Origin: Helianthus annuus
Lineage: Eukaryota; Streptophyta; Magnoliopsida; Asterales; Asteraceae
NCBI RefSeq assembly: GCF_002127325.2
Contig: NC_035439.2
Span: 4,584,110-4,648,109 of the forward strand
DNA: 64,000 nucleotides
Direction of reading: 5' to 3'
The position numbers and the translations under genes are program-made. Under the pieces are notes generated by a model, which was not told the DNA's origin, ran no database searches, and worked only from the letters and a program-made list of their open reading frames with translations. Below are positions 24,001-35,020 of this stretch, piece by piece. Every line of letters begins with the position of its first letter. Within the stretch, counting starts at the first letter, position 1.

Positions 24001-25824
24001 CACGACTTGGAGTTAGGAGCGGTGGTATTTGCGTTGAAGATCTGGAGGCACTATCTGTACGGTACCAAATGCACTATCTACACCGACCATAGGAGTCTTC
24101 AGCATATCTTCGACCAGAAAGAATTGAATATGCGGCAACGGCGATGGGTTGAACTGTTGAATGATTATGAATGTGCCATCAAGTATCATCCGGGCAAGGC
24201 GAACGTCGTAGCTGACGCCCTCAGCAGAAAGAATAATACACCTAGGCGCGTACGAGCGTTGCAACTCACGATCCAATCCAAACTTCCTTCCCAGATACGA
24301 AACGCTCAGTTAGAAGCGTTGAAACCAGAGAACGTTCAAGCTGAAGCTTTATGCGGCTCAAGTCAACGACTAGAACAAAAGGGAGACGGTGCTTACTACG
24401 TAACCGGACGCATCTGGGTTCCACTCTATGGTGATTTACGGGAACTTGTAATGGATGAGGCACACAAGTCACGTTACTCCGTACATCCTGGATCAGATAA
24501 GATGTACCACGACTTGAAAACTACATACTGGTGGCCTAGCATGAAAGCTCATATAGCAACTTACGTCAGCAAATGTTTGACTTGTGCTAAAGTCAAGGCG
24601 GAACATCAAAAGCCCTCAGGTCTACTGCAGCAACCAGAGATACCCACATGGAAGTGGGAACAGATCGCCATGGATTTCGTGACAGGACTACCAAGAACTC
24701 AGGCTGGAAACGATACCATTTGGGTGATTGTTGACCGTCTCACGAAGTCAGCACATTTCTTAGCAATCAAGGAGACAGACAAGTTCTCGCATCTAGCAGC
24801 GGTTTATCTTAAAGAGGTCGTCTCTAGACATGGGGTACCAACTTCTATCATCTCAGATCGAGATCCACGTTTCACTTCTGAACTTTGGCAAGCAATGCAT
24901 AAGTCGTTCGGTTCACAGCTCGACATGAGTACCGCTTATCACCCGCAAACGGATGGTCAAAGCGAACGCACCATCCAAACGCTTGAAGACATGCTGCGGG
25001 CATGTGTAATCGACTTTGGAAAAGGATGGGAAAAGCACTTACCGTTGATAGAATTCTCCTACAACAACAGTTACCATACAAGTATTAAGGCAGCTCTGTT
25101 CGAAGCACTATACGGACGAAAATGCCGCTCACCTCTCTGTTGGCTTGAGGTGGGTGACAGTCAGATCACAGGCCCGGAGCTTGTGCTTGAAACATCGGAA
25201 AATATTGTCCGGATACGGGAACGTATGGCCGCAGCTCGCTACCGTCAGAAAAGCTACGCTGACAAGCGTAGTAAACCTCTGGAATTTGAAGTTAATGATC
25301 GCGTTATGCTAAAAGTCTCACCCTGGAAGGGTGTGGTGCGTTTTGGGAAGCGCGGCAAACTAAACCCTTGTTATGTAGGACCATTCAAAATTCTAGAACG
25401 GATTGGAAAGGTGGCCTACAGGTTGGAATTACCTGCTGAGTTGGGTAATGTCCATGATGTATTTCACGTGTCGCAGTTAAAGAAGTGTTTGGTTGACGAA
25501 ACACTAGTTGTACCATTCCAAGAGCTGAAAATAGACGACAAGTTGCAGTTTGTCGAAGAACCAATTGAGATCATGGATCGGGAAGTTAAAGTTCGCAAGC
25601 ACAGCCGTATACCGATTGTGAGAGTTCGTTGGAACTCAAGACGTGGTCCGGAGTTCACGTGGGAACGCGAGGACCAGATGGAACGTAAGTATCCACACTT
25701 ATTTCCCAAAGACAAGACCAAGCCTAGTAATTCTAGATCTCATGTAACTAGTGAATTTCGGGACGAAATTCCCATTCAAGTTGGGGATGATGTGACACCC
25801 GCGGAAAATGCACAGTCATCTTGA
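21053..25824 (+). CDS. Gag-pol polyprotein of the Tekay-type element
   Basis: The long frame 21242-25824 has no ATG at its left end. An 83-bp GT..AG intron (21159-21241) would join it in frame to an exon at 21053-21158 that starts MSGRGHGRG and ends LAAYQAG, as in relatives where this stretch is continuous. Numbering residues from 21250: gag 1-230; zinc knuckles near 263, 278 ([14 protein letters not shown]) and 321 ([14 protein letters not shown]); protease DSGA near 401; reverse transcriptase with FIDD near 735; RNase H with YCDAS near 882; integrase HHCC near 1079 and D, D, E near 1142, 1204 and 1239 with 35-residue spacing; chromodomain about 1434-1485. All catalytic residues checked are present. 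The stop (25822-25824) lies 34 bp inside the 3' LTR. The splice is inferred. Confidence 0.9.
25777..25790 (+). other. Polypurine tract
   Basis: aagttggggatga directly precedes the 3' LTR start and would prime plus-strand synthesis. It is interrupted by pyrimidines and is also coding, because gag-pol reads through it. A second copy with the same downstream tgtgaca sits inside each LTR (25877-25895 and 18454-18472). Confidence 0.7.
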
Positions 25825-27970
25825 TTAGCATCGCATCGTGTTGCGGATGGCCTATCAAATTTCGGGACGAAATTTCTTTCAAGTTGGGGATGATGTGACA
25901 ACTCGAGTTTTCGACCTTCACGTTCACATTAAATGCACGTTGACTTTGACTGTTTAGTTGCTTGACTTGTTGACTCGTATTAATACACGTGGTGTTATAT
26001 TGGAACGTATTATGATTGTTGGATATGTTGTGTACTATATGATAAAACGTCTTGTGTGGGTGCATGAATGAGATTTGCTGTCGTTATAAAATATAACATA
26101 GCTTATTACAAAACACTTGGACTGTCCCACCATCAAACAACTCGACGGAATAGAGTTATGATTCGCCAAGAACAGCTCGACGAAACAGAGCCTGTTTCGC
26201 CAAACTTGACCTCGACGAAACAAGTGTCTCGCCGGCCCATCTGATTCGTCAAGCCCATTAAGGGCCCAGAACACGTATACGCGTATAAGTTATACGGGCA
26301 TTTACTTCGTCACACTTTCACCAAGAACCGAAACCCTAGAGCTTTCTGTGCGATGGCAGTTTGAACTTACGAAGCCTTCTTTAGCTTTCAATCCATCGTT
26401 CTTCCATTACGGTTAGTGTGATTAGTCCTGTGATTGTTCTTGTATGATTATGTTGATGATCTTGTCTTTGCAAATCTGAACAGGAAGATGTATAGGGTTG
26501 TAGTAACGATCATGTGTTAGATCATTTTAGTGATGGATGATTTAGATAGTACGATATTGTGAACTGTCATGTGTGAGGGTATAAAATGTATAGCCGATTG
26601 ACATATGCAAATCATTGAACATTTAGGGTTGTAGTTGAATCGCATGATGATATGATCCCGATTTCATTAATGGTTCGGTAGTAATGTTAGCAGAATAATG
26701 AATAGCAACATAAGGTTCATTATGATGAATTATGATTGTATAGTTTGGTATGATGAATTCTGTGTTTACGATCCTCGTATGATTACTTCTGGTCAACGAC
26801 GGCAATTAGGGTTTTGTGATAGTTCTGTAACTGACATGTTGCGACGTAACTGGTATCATCACGAATCTGAACTTAACGAAATAGAAAGCTTGACGGAATA
26901 GAATTCTTGACGAAACAAAGGTGTGTTTCGTCAAAGGGGATCTTGACGAAACAGAAGTTGTGTTTCGCCAAGGGCAATCGGCGAAACAGAATGTGATTCG
27001 CCAAAGTGTGTTTCGTCAAATATGATTCGCCAAGGATGTGTTTCGCCGACTTGAATACCTTGCACAGTAACCTGATTTAACACTGTTAGAAGTTGACTGG
27101 AATAATTAACTGTCGTTAAGTATAAACCAATACTTGTATGATCTTGAATACATGCAATGTGATACTTGGTGTTTATTGATGTGGTGTTCACTATGATTAT
27201 ACCTACGTGCCAACTTCGTGACTATAAACTGATTATGTATACGTGCCTACTTTAGGACTTGACTGATTAAGTGTGAGCGAGTAGTTAATCTTACCGAGCA
27301 AACCAAGGTGAGTTCACTGCATTTCTCAAGCATGCGTCCCGGTGGTTTGGGACAACTAGTAAACGTTTGGAACAGGGAATCTTGGGTAAACAATGAAAGT
27401 GGGTCTTGGTTATTGTACATGGGATCGATCATTACCAATGCTTGGTTAGGGGCATTGGGGGCTGGACACACTCCAGGTTATTGAGGGACACACTTCCCGG
27501 ATACATATGGGCACACTCCCTAGGGTATCTCAACAAGTTATAAACCGCATCAAAACATACCGTTGAACTGACTTAACATATACCCGGTAACAAAACACGA
27601 TAACTAAACTTTGAACTCACCAGCGTCGTCTGACACACACTTGTCTGCATGCTTGCAGGTCGTTAGAATACAAGACATGGACTTGCTATCTGGGAGTGCT
27701 GAAGTGGTCATGGATCGAGGCTATTGGATTACTTATATTTGATACATTGGTTTTTGAGTATTATTATGAAACAATTGCTAAACGATTTATCACATGCTTC
27801 CGCAATATAACTCTTTGGGAATTGATTTTATGGTTGACATTTAATATTGGTAATTAATGACATGTTTTATTTAAATATTTATCATTGGTTCAATGTGATT
27901 GGTGGCTCAGACTCTGATGTGTAACACGCCTCGCGGAGTCTCCGCAGGGGGGTATTTTGGGGGTGTTACA
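25791..27970 (+). repeat. 3' LTR of the Tekay-type element
   Basis: Same length and almost the same sequence as the 5' LTR. Differences seen by eye include g/c near 26050, g/t in ctgtgat(g/t)gttc, a/c in ggaa(a/c)aggg and t/a in cttccgc(t/a)atata. It ends gtgttaca, followed by the TSD gtcac. Confidence 0.93.
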
Positions 27971-30388
27971 GTCACACCCCCAAAATACCCTAAACGGAAA
28001 CCCCCGCGAAGCGTGCGACGTACCAGGATCTAGCCACCAATCACATTGAACTCATACAAGATTTTAGATAAAGCTTTCATTTAATAAGATAAGGTGTTAC
28101 AAAACATTATTTACAACACGTTGTGTTCAGCGGAAGCATAATACAAAGTTTAACCAAAACCCAAGTGTATGTAATCAACTAGTCTCGTTTCAAGTTTCCA
28201 TGTATCTCGACCCATGACCACTCCAGCATCCCAGACAGCAAGTTCCACATCCACACATATCAATAACCTACGAGCATGCACACAAGTGTATCAGACAACG
28301 CTGGTGAGTTCACAGTTTTATGAAAACGTTTGGTTACCAAGTGTTTAATCCAGTTTAATAACAATTCCGAAAGTAATGTTGATAATAACTCGATACCGTA
28401 CAAGATGGCTCCCGATTATTTTTGCCCTTTCCCCAATGCCCCTATCAAAGCATTGGGCATGACTGGGTCATTAGTTCACACCTGTCCTCTCAGGTACGGG
28501 GTGAGGGTGCCAAACCTAGATAGCGCTACCAACTAATACCCCGTTACCTCTCAGGTAACAAACAAGATGGGACTTTATGGTGATAGGAGTGAGTGTATTA
28601 TCCAACATTCTAGTTTTTACCCAAAAGACTTATTCCTCTCAGGAATATCCACTGATTTACCCAAAGACCATTGAAATTTTCGGGATTTTTATCCAAAGTT
28701 CTCAGGAATACCCATTTGACTGTCCCACCCACCGGGACGTATGCTCAAGAGGAGTGAACTCACCTTAGATTGCTCGGTATATTACATTACATTACCCGTT
28801 CCAAGTTGGTCAACCAAACCCTACCGAGGTTACCAATCAACATCAGTTTCATAATCAAACAAGTCACTTATTCACACAGTTTGCATCTATGACATGATCA
28901 CTTCATATTGCATATCAAATACTCAGTTATCAGGATTACATTTAACAGATGGATTGACTACCACACGAGTCAAGTCAAGACCCCCATAACTAGTTAACAT
29001 TATTATCATGCCATAAACAGAATATCGCAACCCAAGTATACAATACATAAACATCGAAATCTGGTTCATGGTTCACTGTTCTGATCATGCACTCCTACGT
29101 TGAAGATTCCTAGCGACGAAGGACTAACCTTCGTCGGAAGAAAGTGTGATGAAGTATTCAACCTTCTTCGGAATGAGATGTGATGAAGTTCTCAACCTTC
29201 ATCGACACATGGTTTGACGAAGTTCTCAACCTTCGTCGATACAAGGTTTGGCGGAATATCATAAGGTTCGTCAAGATCACATAATCAACAGTTAACACAT
29301 TTCCAAGCATGAGTAATGGATCAACGACAGTTACTTTGTGTAATCTAACCAACCCTAATATGAACAATCATCGACTATACAAACATAACAGTTTCCATTT
29401 CACATATATAATTCTAATCAAACAATAATCATTGAAACACACAAACCCTAATTATCCTAACTGTTTCATCGCGTCAATTATAATCATCATCATTTTTATC
29501 GGTTTTTCCATGAATATAATCATTGTTCAATCATACATAGATCAATCCAATTCACCATCACAGGATATTACCAACTTAATCACCCGGTTCACCAATTATT
29601 ATTATGATAAACCCATGGAATCCTAATATGCATCAACCTTAATGAGCATGTAAAATCGTGTTCGACAATCGATATCATCCGTACATTCAATTTATATCTA
29701 ACCGTGCTCTATCATATGTTCATCAACGGCTCTATAAACATGAAATCCTATGTCATACATAAACCACAATTATTCACCTGATTCAATTAACACATAGCCA
29801 AGATCATTCAACGAGATTTAGAATAAGTAATCTGTACTAACCAAAAGATTGTATGGTGTGCTAGTATTAGGAATAGGGGGCTCCGGACGGGGAGGGGGAC
29901 TTCGATCACCAGGACTGCCGTCGAGTAAAAAGAAAGGGAGGACAGCACTAGGGTTATGATAATCTTATGTGTTTTGAGATAATGAAAGCCATAAACACAT
30001 TGCGTGTCTAAACCCTTTAGAATATATGGGCCGAACCTAGGTTGGTTCCAGTTTGGGCTCGTAATGCTCTGGGCCGAGGGTCCTTATTTTGGCAAACATT
30101 CTATCTTGGCGAACTACACTGTTCGCCATGATGTAACTATGTCGAAGGATCATCCTTCGTCGATGATGATTGTGACGAAGTTCATTCTTCGTCGAGTGTG
30201 TGGTTGTGACGAAGATCATTCTTCGTCGAGTGTTCTAATTCAGATTAAACATAATTATAAACTTACACAATACTTAAGCTTTCTCATAACACAAACAATA
30301 CCTTAATCAACCACTCTCATGCACAAGATATAAAGTAGGATGAATTATGAAAACCAAGCAAAGTTGTGAAACGAGTGGTATGTAGGTA
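27971..30388 (-). mobile_element. 5' LTR of the old minus-strand Ty3 element, truncated
   Basis: Continues the old LTR broken at 18366. The joined plus-strand end reads tgtcacacccccaaaatacc, and ccaccaatcacattgaac near 28035 matches the complement of the young LTR end. Two hairpin clusters built on gacgaa/ttcgtc (29105-29275 and 30090-30232) match the two clusters of the young LTR in position. Its outer few hundred bases are missing and LINE sequence starts near 30390. Open frames inside are not genes. Confidence 0.75.
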
Positions 30389-30389
30389 A

Positions 30390-31687
30390 AAGACCTTGGA
30401 AATCTCGGGTTGTCGCATTAATTGTTTACCCGGTTCGCTTCCTTTTAAATTCCTTGGTCTTCCGATTGGTGAAAATATGAAAAGAGTTAGAGCTTGGAGA
30501 CCGATTGTTCATAAAGTTACAAAACGATTATCTAGATGGAAGGCAAAGATTCTCTATATGGGTGGAAGATTGACTCTTGCAAAATCTTTTCTTGGTAGTA
30601 TGCCGTTGTATTATTTATTGATGTTTAAAGCTCCGAAGAAGATTATTAAGACTTTGGAAGGGATTCGAAGGGACTTTGTTTGGGGGAAGACGGGATCGCG
30701 TAATAAGATAAGATGGGTGGGTTGGAACAAAATGGTGACACAAAAACATTTGGGTGGCCTTGGTTTAGGTGAGATCTGAAGCCTTAACTGGGCCCTTCTT
30801 ATGAATTGGCGTTGGCGATTGAAGCGTCAACAATCACACCTTTGGGTAAATGTGATTAAAGCTATTCATGGAAATGGTTGAATGAAAATGTGATTCCGTT
30901 AAAAACAGGAATTTCCGGCACGTGGAAGGACATTGTTACGGTAAAAAATGATATTGTTAAAGCTGGTGTGGTTGAACCAGAACTGTTGGGTGTCCTAGTT
31001 GAGAATGGAAGTGATGAAAAATTCTCAGTTGCCTTGTTCAGACAAGCGGTGGCTGAAAGAATAGGGGAGAAGGTGGAAATTGGGCGGTTCGAGTGGCTGG
31101 CGTGGGCGCCAAGAAAGGTATGTTTTTTTGTTTGGATGGTTTTAAATGGAGGTATAGCAGTCAAAACAAAACTAGAAAAAAGAGGAGTTGTGGTGGATAA
31201 TGTTAACTGTGTGTTGTGTGGTTACGGTATAGAAACAATAGAGCATTTGATGTTCTCTTGCATTACCTCATCTGCTACTTGGTGGAGTATTTGGGCTTGG
31301 ACAAAGCTTCCTACAAGGGTAAGTGTTGGCTCTGTAGTGGAGTTGTTAGAATGGGTTCATAATTTGAAAGGTTCTAATAAATGGAAAAAGGCTATTTTAG
31401 TGATAGCGTTCGCGACGATGTGGATCATATGAAAAATCAAGGAATGAATTTATCTTCGAACAGAAAAAGAGTCGGGTGGACGGTATGGTGGATAGGATTA
31501 AAGAGGATTCGTTTCAATGGATTATAAATAGATCACCGTTTGTGAGTCTTGGTTGGGAGAGGTGGAGAGACTTTAATATCCGCGACATTATAATGTAATG
31601 TTGTTTTTGTTTGGGACTTCCAGCTTCCTGCTGGCCCCTTTGTTCTATTTTATGTTTATAATAAAATAGTTGCGGTTAAAAAAAAGC
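30390..31687 (+). pseudogene. LINE (L1 type) ORF2 C-terminus, 3' half of a split copy
   Basis: Encodes PFKFLGLPIGENMKR, then SFLGSMPLYYLLMFKAPKK, and after a stop the zinc-binding zf-RVT domain (WLAWAPRKVCFFVWM..., CVLCGYGIETIEHLMFSC). It ends in a 3' untranslated part and an A run at about 31680-31687. It resumes the LINE at the codons where 11090-11605 stops (EEMG... then SGCRIN..LPFKF), so both are halves of one insertion. Stops at 30777-30779 and 31430-31432 break the frame. Confidence 0.82.
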
Positions 31688-32173
31688 ATGCACGTGCACA
31701 TGATTGATGAGCAAGGCGGGGGCTATAGTGTTAGGGTAGAGGGTATGATTCAAACACTTTAGGGTATTTGAGTTTTCTCTACCCAATAATCTCATGCCAT
31801 GTCAACTCCCCCCCCCCCCTTCATTCCCCATTTTCTGTTCAAACACTAGGTATGATTCAAACACTCACTCAATGAAAAAAAAATTTGATTGGTTCTTCTC
31901 TCCTCTCTCTCTCCTCCATCCCTCCTTTTTCACCTTCGGTAAATAGTCACCGATTTCTCTCCCTCTCTCCTACTCCCCACTCACCATTCAAACACTAGGG
32001 ATGATTCCCCCAGCAACAAACCCCCTCCCCGATCCCACTCCCCGCATTCACACCGACCGCCCTTATTAGTCAAGGCTAGAGCGCCTAGGGCCCCTAAAAA
32101 TACGTGCCCCAAGTTTTTATTTTGTTTACTTTTGTATATATCCATGTCTTGGGCAGCCATATTTGTTACTATT
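31688..32173. other. CT-rich repeat debris, no gene
   Basis: Contains a C run (about 31809-31819) and two copies of a ggtatgattcaaacac motif. CT-rich stretches (31895-31985) look like low-complexity DNA. No open frame with a recognisable domain. Confidence 0.4.
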
Positions 32174-32338
32174 GTGTTGTATTTTTAATAAAACAAAAGG
32201 GTTAGGGTTTGTATTTTAGGACTAAAATACCCTCTCATACTATTTATAAGGAGTGTCACAGGTTATCTCCAGAATCTTTCTTATATTACTTAGGCAAAAT
32301 TCACTTTGCTCCACTTTGTTAATGTCACTTTTATTTTT

Positions 32339-33280
32339 GAGTTAAATGCCAAAATGGTCCCTGAGGTTTGGTCACTTTTGTCACTTTAGTCTAGGGATGA
32401 GCAAATCGTTCCCGGTACCGGTACCGAATTTACCGAACTGGGTACTTTTTCGGAACCAATTCGGTACTGACTTTTAGGATTTTCGGTACCGGTTTTACCC
32501 TCAAATACCGGTACCGAACCATACCGAACCGGGTATATTCAGTACCGGTACCGGTACCCATTTTTGAGGATTTTCGGTACCGGATGGTACCGAGCTCATC
32601 CCTACTTTAGTCCAAAAATGAAACCTTTTGAATCTGGGTCCCTGTGGTTTCAATTTTGTTGCCATTTTCGTCTAAAATGAAATCTGGGTCTAATTTTTCA
32701 GATAACTACATGCCTTTTTGTTGTTTTCCTCCCTTTTAATGAAGGACAAAATGGTCTTTTAACAATTTGTTATAACATATTAAAAAGGAAAAAAAAATAA
32801 GATTCACCTTATAATAGAAACGTAAGACACAGCCAACAAACATCCATCTTTGCTGATTTCCCTCCAAAGTCCCGCGATTCAACCCTAACAATCCATGGTT
32901 GATTACGATGATTTGAATTGGTAATCGTCCATGGACAGTTCAAATCATTGTAATTGTCCATGGATTGTGTTAGGGTTCAATTGCAAGTCTTTTTGGAGAG
33001 AAATCAGGAAAATGGATACGTATCTATTTGATAAGGTCAATCTTTTTTTTCGTTTTTTAATATGTTATAATAATACGTTAAAAGACCATTTTGCCCTTCA
33101 TTAAAAGGGAAGAAAAAGACAAAAAAGGCATGTGATTAACTGAAAATCAGACCCAGATTGGATTTTGGATAAAAATGGCAACAAAAGTGAAACCACCGAG
33201 ACCCAGGTTTAAAAGGTTTCAGTTTTGGAATAAAGTGGAAAAAGTGACAAAACCTTAGGGACAATTTTAGCATTTACCAC
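32339..33280. mobile_element. Mutator-type MITE (copy A) with a nested hAT MITE
   Basis: Inverted arms (gagttaaatgccaaaatgg left; tagcatttac right) flanked by a 9-bp TSD tttattttt (32330-32338, 33281-33289). The arms run several hundred bases. About 721 bp remain once the nested hAT element and its duplicated site are removed. Confidence 0.82.
32392..32604. mobile_element. hAT MITE, 213 bp, rich in GGTACC
   Basis: Ends tagggatgagc and gctcatcccta, flanked by the 8-bp TSD ctttagtc (32384-32391, 32605-32612). Internally it is a string of ggtaccg motifs. Copies B and C of the host segment lack it, so it inserted after the tandem duplication. Confidence 0.9.
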
Positions 33281-33601
33281 TTTATTTTTTTGTCAGGCAG
33301 TTTCTACGGATTGGCTTGGACGGTTTGAAGAAGCCAGTTCAGGTTGCAAAGTGTATGAAGTTGTCGATTTGAAAACTTTTATTTTTTGTGTCATATTCTT
33401 TTGTACTAGACTTTTTTGAACTAGATTTTTTGTGTTGTATTTTTAATAAAACAAAAGGGTTAGGGTTTGTATTTTAGGACTAAAATACCCTTTTTATACT
33501 ATTTATAAATAGTATCACAGGTCGTCTTCATAATGTTTCTTATATTACTTAGGCAAAATTCACTTTGCTTCACTTTGTAAATGTCACTTTTATTTTTGAG
33601 T

Positions 33602-33692
33602 TAAATGCGAAAATGGTCCCTAAGGTTTGGTCACTACTGCCATTTTAGTCCAAAATTGAAACTTTTTGAATCTAGGTCCCTGTGGTTTCAAC
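33602..33692. mobile_element. Partial Mutator-type MITE (copy B)
   Basis: Only the left arm is present, from gagttaaatgcg to about gtggtttcaac. It is cut at the junction with tandem copy C. Confidence 0.7.
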
Positions 33693-33766
33693 ATGTCCAT
33701 AATCTTTCTTATATTACTTAGGCAAAATTCACTTTGCTTTACTTTGTTAATGTCACTTTTATTTTT

Positions 33767-34443
33767 GAGTTAAATGCCAAAATAGTCCCTAAGGTTTGGT
33801 CACTTTTGCCATTTTAGTCCAAAAATGAAACCTTTAAAATCTGGGTCCATGTGCTTTCAATTTTGCTGTCATTTTTGTCTAAAATGCAATCTGGGTCTAA
33901 TTTTTCAGATAACCACATGCCTTTTTGTCGTTTTACTCTCTTTTAACGAAGGACAAAATAGTCTTTTAACGAATTGTTATAACATATTAAAAAAGGAAAA
34001 AAAATAAGATTCACCTTATAATAGAAACGTATGACACAGTCAACAAACATCCATCTTTTAAGATTTCCCCCGAAAGTCCTGCGATTCAATCCTAATAATC
34101 CATGGATGATTACGATGATTTGAATTGGTAATTGACCAAGGATAGTGTTAGGGTTCAATTGCAAGTCTTTGGAGAGAAATCAAGAAGATGGATACGTTTC
34201 TATTTATAAGGTCAATCTTTTTTTCATTTTTTAATATGTTATAATAATACGTTAAAAGACCATTTTGCCATTAATTAAAAGGGAAGAAAAAGACCAAAAG
34301 GCATGTGATTAACTGAAAAATCAGACCCAGATTGGATTTTGGATAAAAATGGCAACAAAAGTGAAACCACAGGCCCAGATTCAAAAGGTTTCAGTTTTAA
34401 ATTAAAGTGACAAAACCTCAAGGATCATTTTAGCATTTAACTC
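33767..34443. mobile_element. Mutator-type MITE (copy C), 677 bp
   Basis: Same element as copy A without the nested hAT. Flanked by tttattttt (33758-33766) and tttactttt (34444-34452), a 9-bp TSD with one later substitution. Confidence 0.8.
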
Positions 34444-34560
34444 TTTACTTTTTTGTCAGGCGGTTTCTACGGATTGGCTTGGAAGGTTTGAAGAAGTCAG
34501 TTCAGGTTGCAAAGCGTATGAAGGGGTCGGTTTGAAAATTTTTATGAGCTTTATTTCCCA

Positions 34561-35020
34561 AACACGTATGTATACGTTTGTGTTTCATCTGAAAAAATGT
34601 ACTATTTGGAATACTTGTTTATTATATATGTAACTTTTTTTTTTATGTTATTTTTATGTTTAGCCATATATAATTGTATTTAAGGGTATCCATTGAGTAA
34701 TATAAATGGAATTTCCTGGGAATTATAAAATTCATAAAAATATATTTTTTGGGTGTAAAACAAAATGGTGCAGGTTGATTAAAAGGTGCGGCAATTATCA
34801 ATCAATTCAATTTTTTAAGTGTGCAGTCCAGATCACTAATTGTTAATCAGTTGTATAAATGATACATTCTTGTCTTGCAAATTCAAGCAAAGGAACAATT
34901 GAAATAATACAAATAATCACGAATAACAAAACAAATATGAGCAATGTCGCTCTTTACTCTCACATTAGAATCACGAATAACGAAACAAATATGAGCAATG
35001 TTGCTCTTTACTCTCAAACA
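34561..35020. other. AT-rich spacer and 3' flank of MEB-like copy 2
   Basis: From about 34800 it matches 5130-5298 downstream of MEB-like copy 1, and a stretch cgaataac..aaacaaatatgagcaatg is repeated within it (34918 and 34975). It likely includes the old 3' untranslated region. No gene. Confidence 0.5.

Larger units (their letters stand above)
18367..27970 (+). mobile_element. Complete Tekay/Del-type chromovirus (Ty3/gypsy), 9604 bp
   Basis: Two LTRs of 2180 bp each (18367-20546, 25791-27970), TSD gtcac (18362-18366, 27971-27975), primer site 20550-20562 and one long gag-pol frame. The LTRs differ at only about a dozen positions by eye, about 0.6 percent, so the insertion is recent. Domain order (protease, reverse transcriptase, RNase H, integrase, chromodomain) and long LTRs fit the Tekay/Del clade. 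It landed six bases inside the LTR end of the older minus-strand relative. Confidence 0.95.
32174..34560. repeat. Segment duplicated in tandem (A, B partial, C)
   Basis: Copy A starts at 32174 and copy B at 33432 with gtgttgtatttttaataaaa, a 1258-bp step. B is cut at about 33692 where copy C resumes with cataatctttcttatatt. Each full copy holds a Mutator-type MITE and then, after a possible acceptor tttttgtcag, a short open stretch AVSTDWLGRFEE (from 33297 and 34460). That stretch could be a relic exon of an unknown gene. Confidence 0.75.

Noticed and set aside
18363..27471. Pairs of identical short frames (for example 19507-19767 and 26931-27191)
   Set aside because: They are the same LTR sequence read twice, from the 5' and 3' LTRs. 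They are noncoding.
31805..31822. C homopolymer as a structural motif
   Set aside because: A single run in CT-rich low-complexity DNA; probably slippage with no sign of function.
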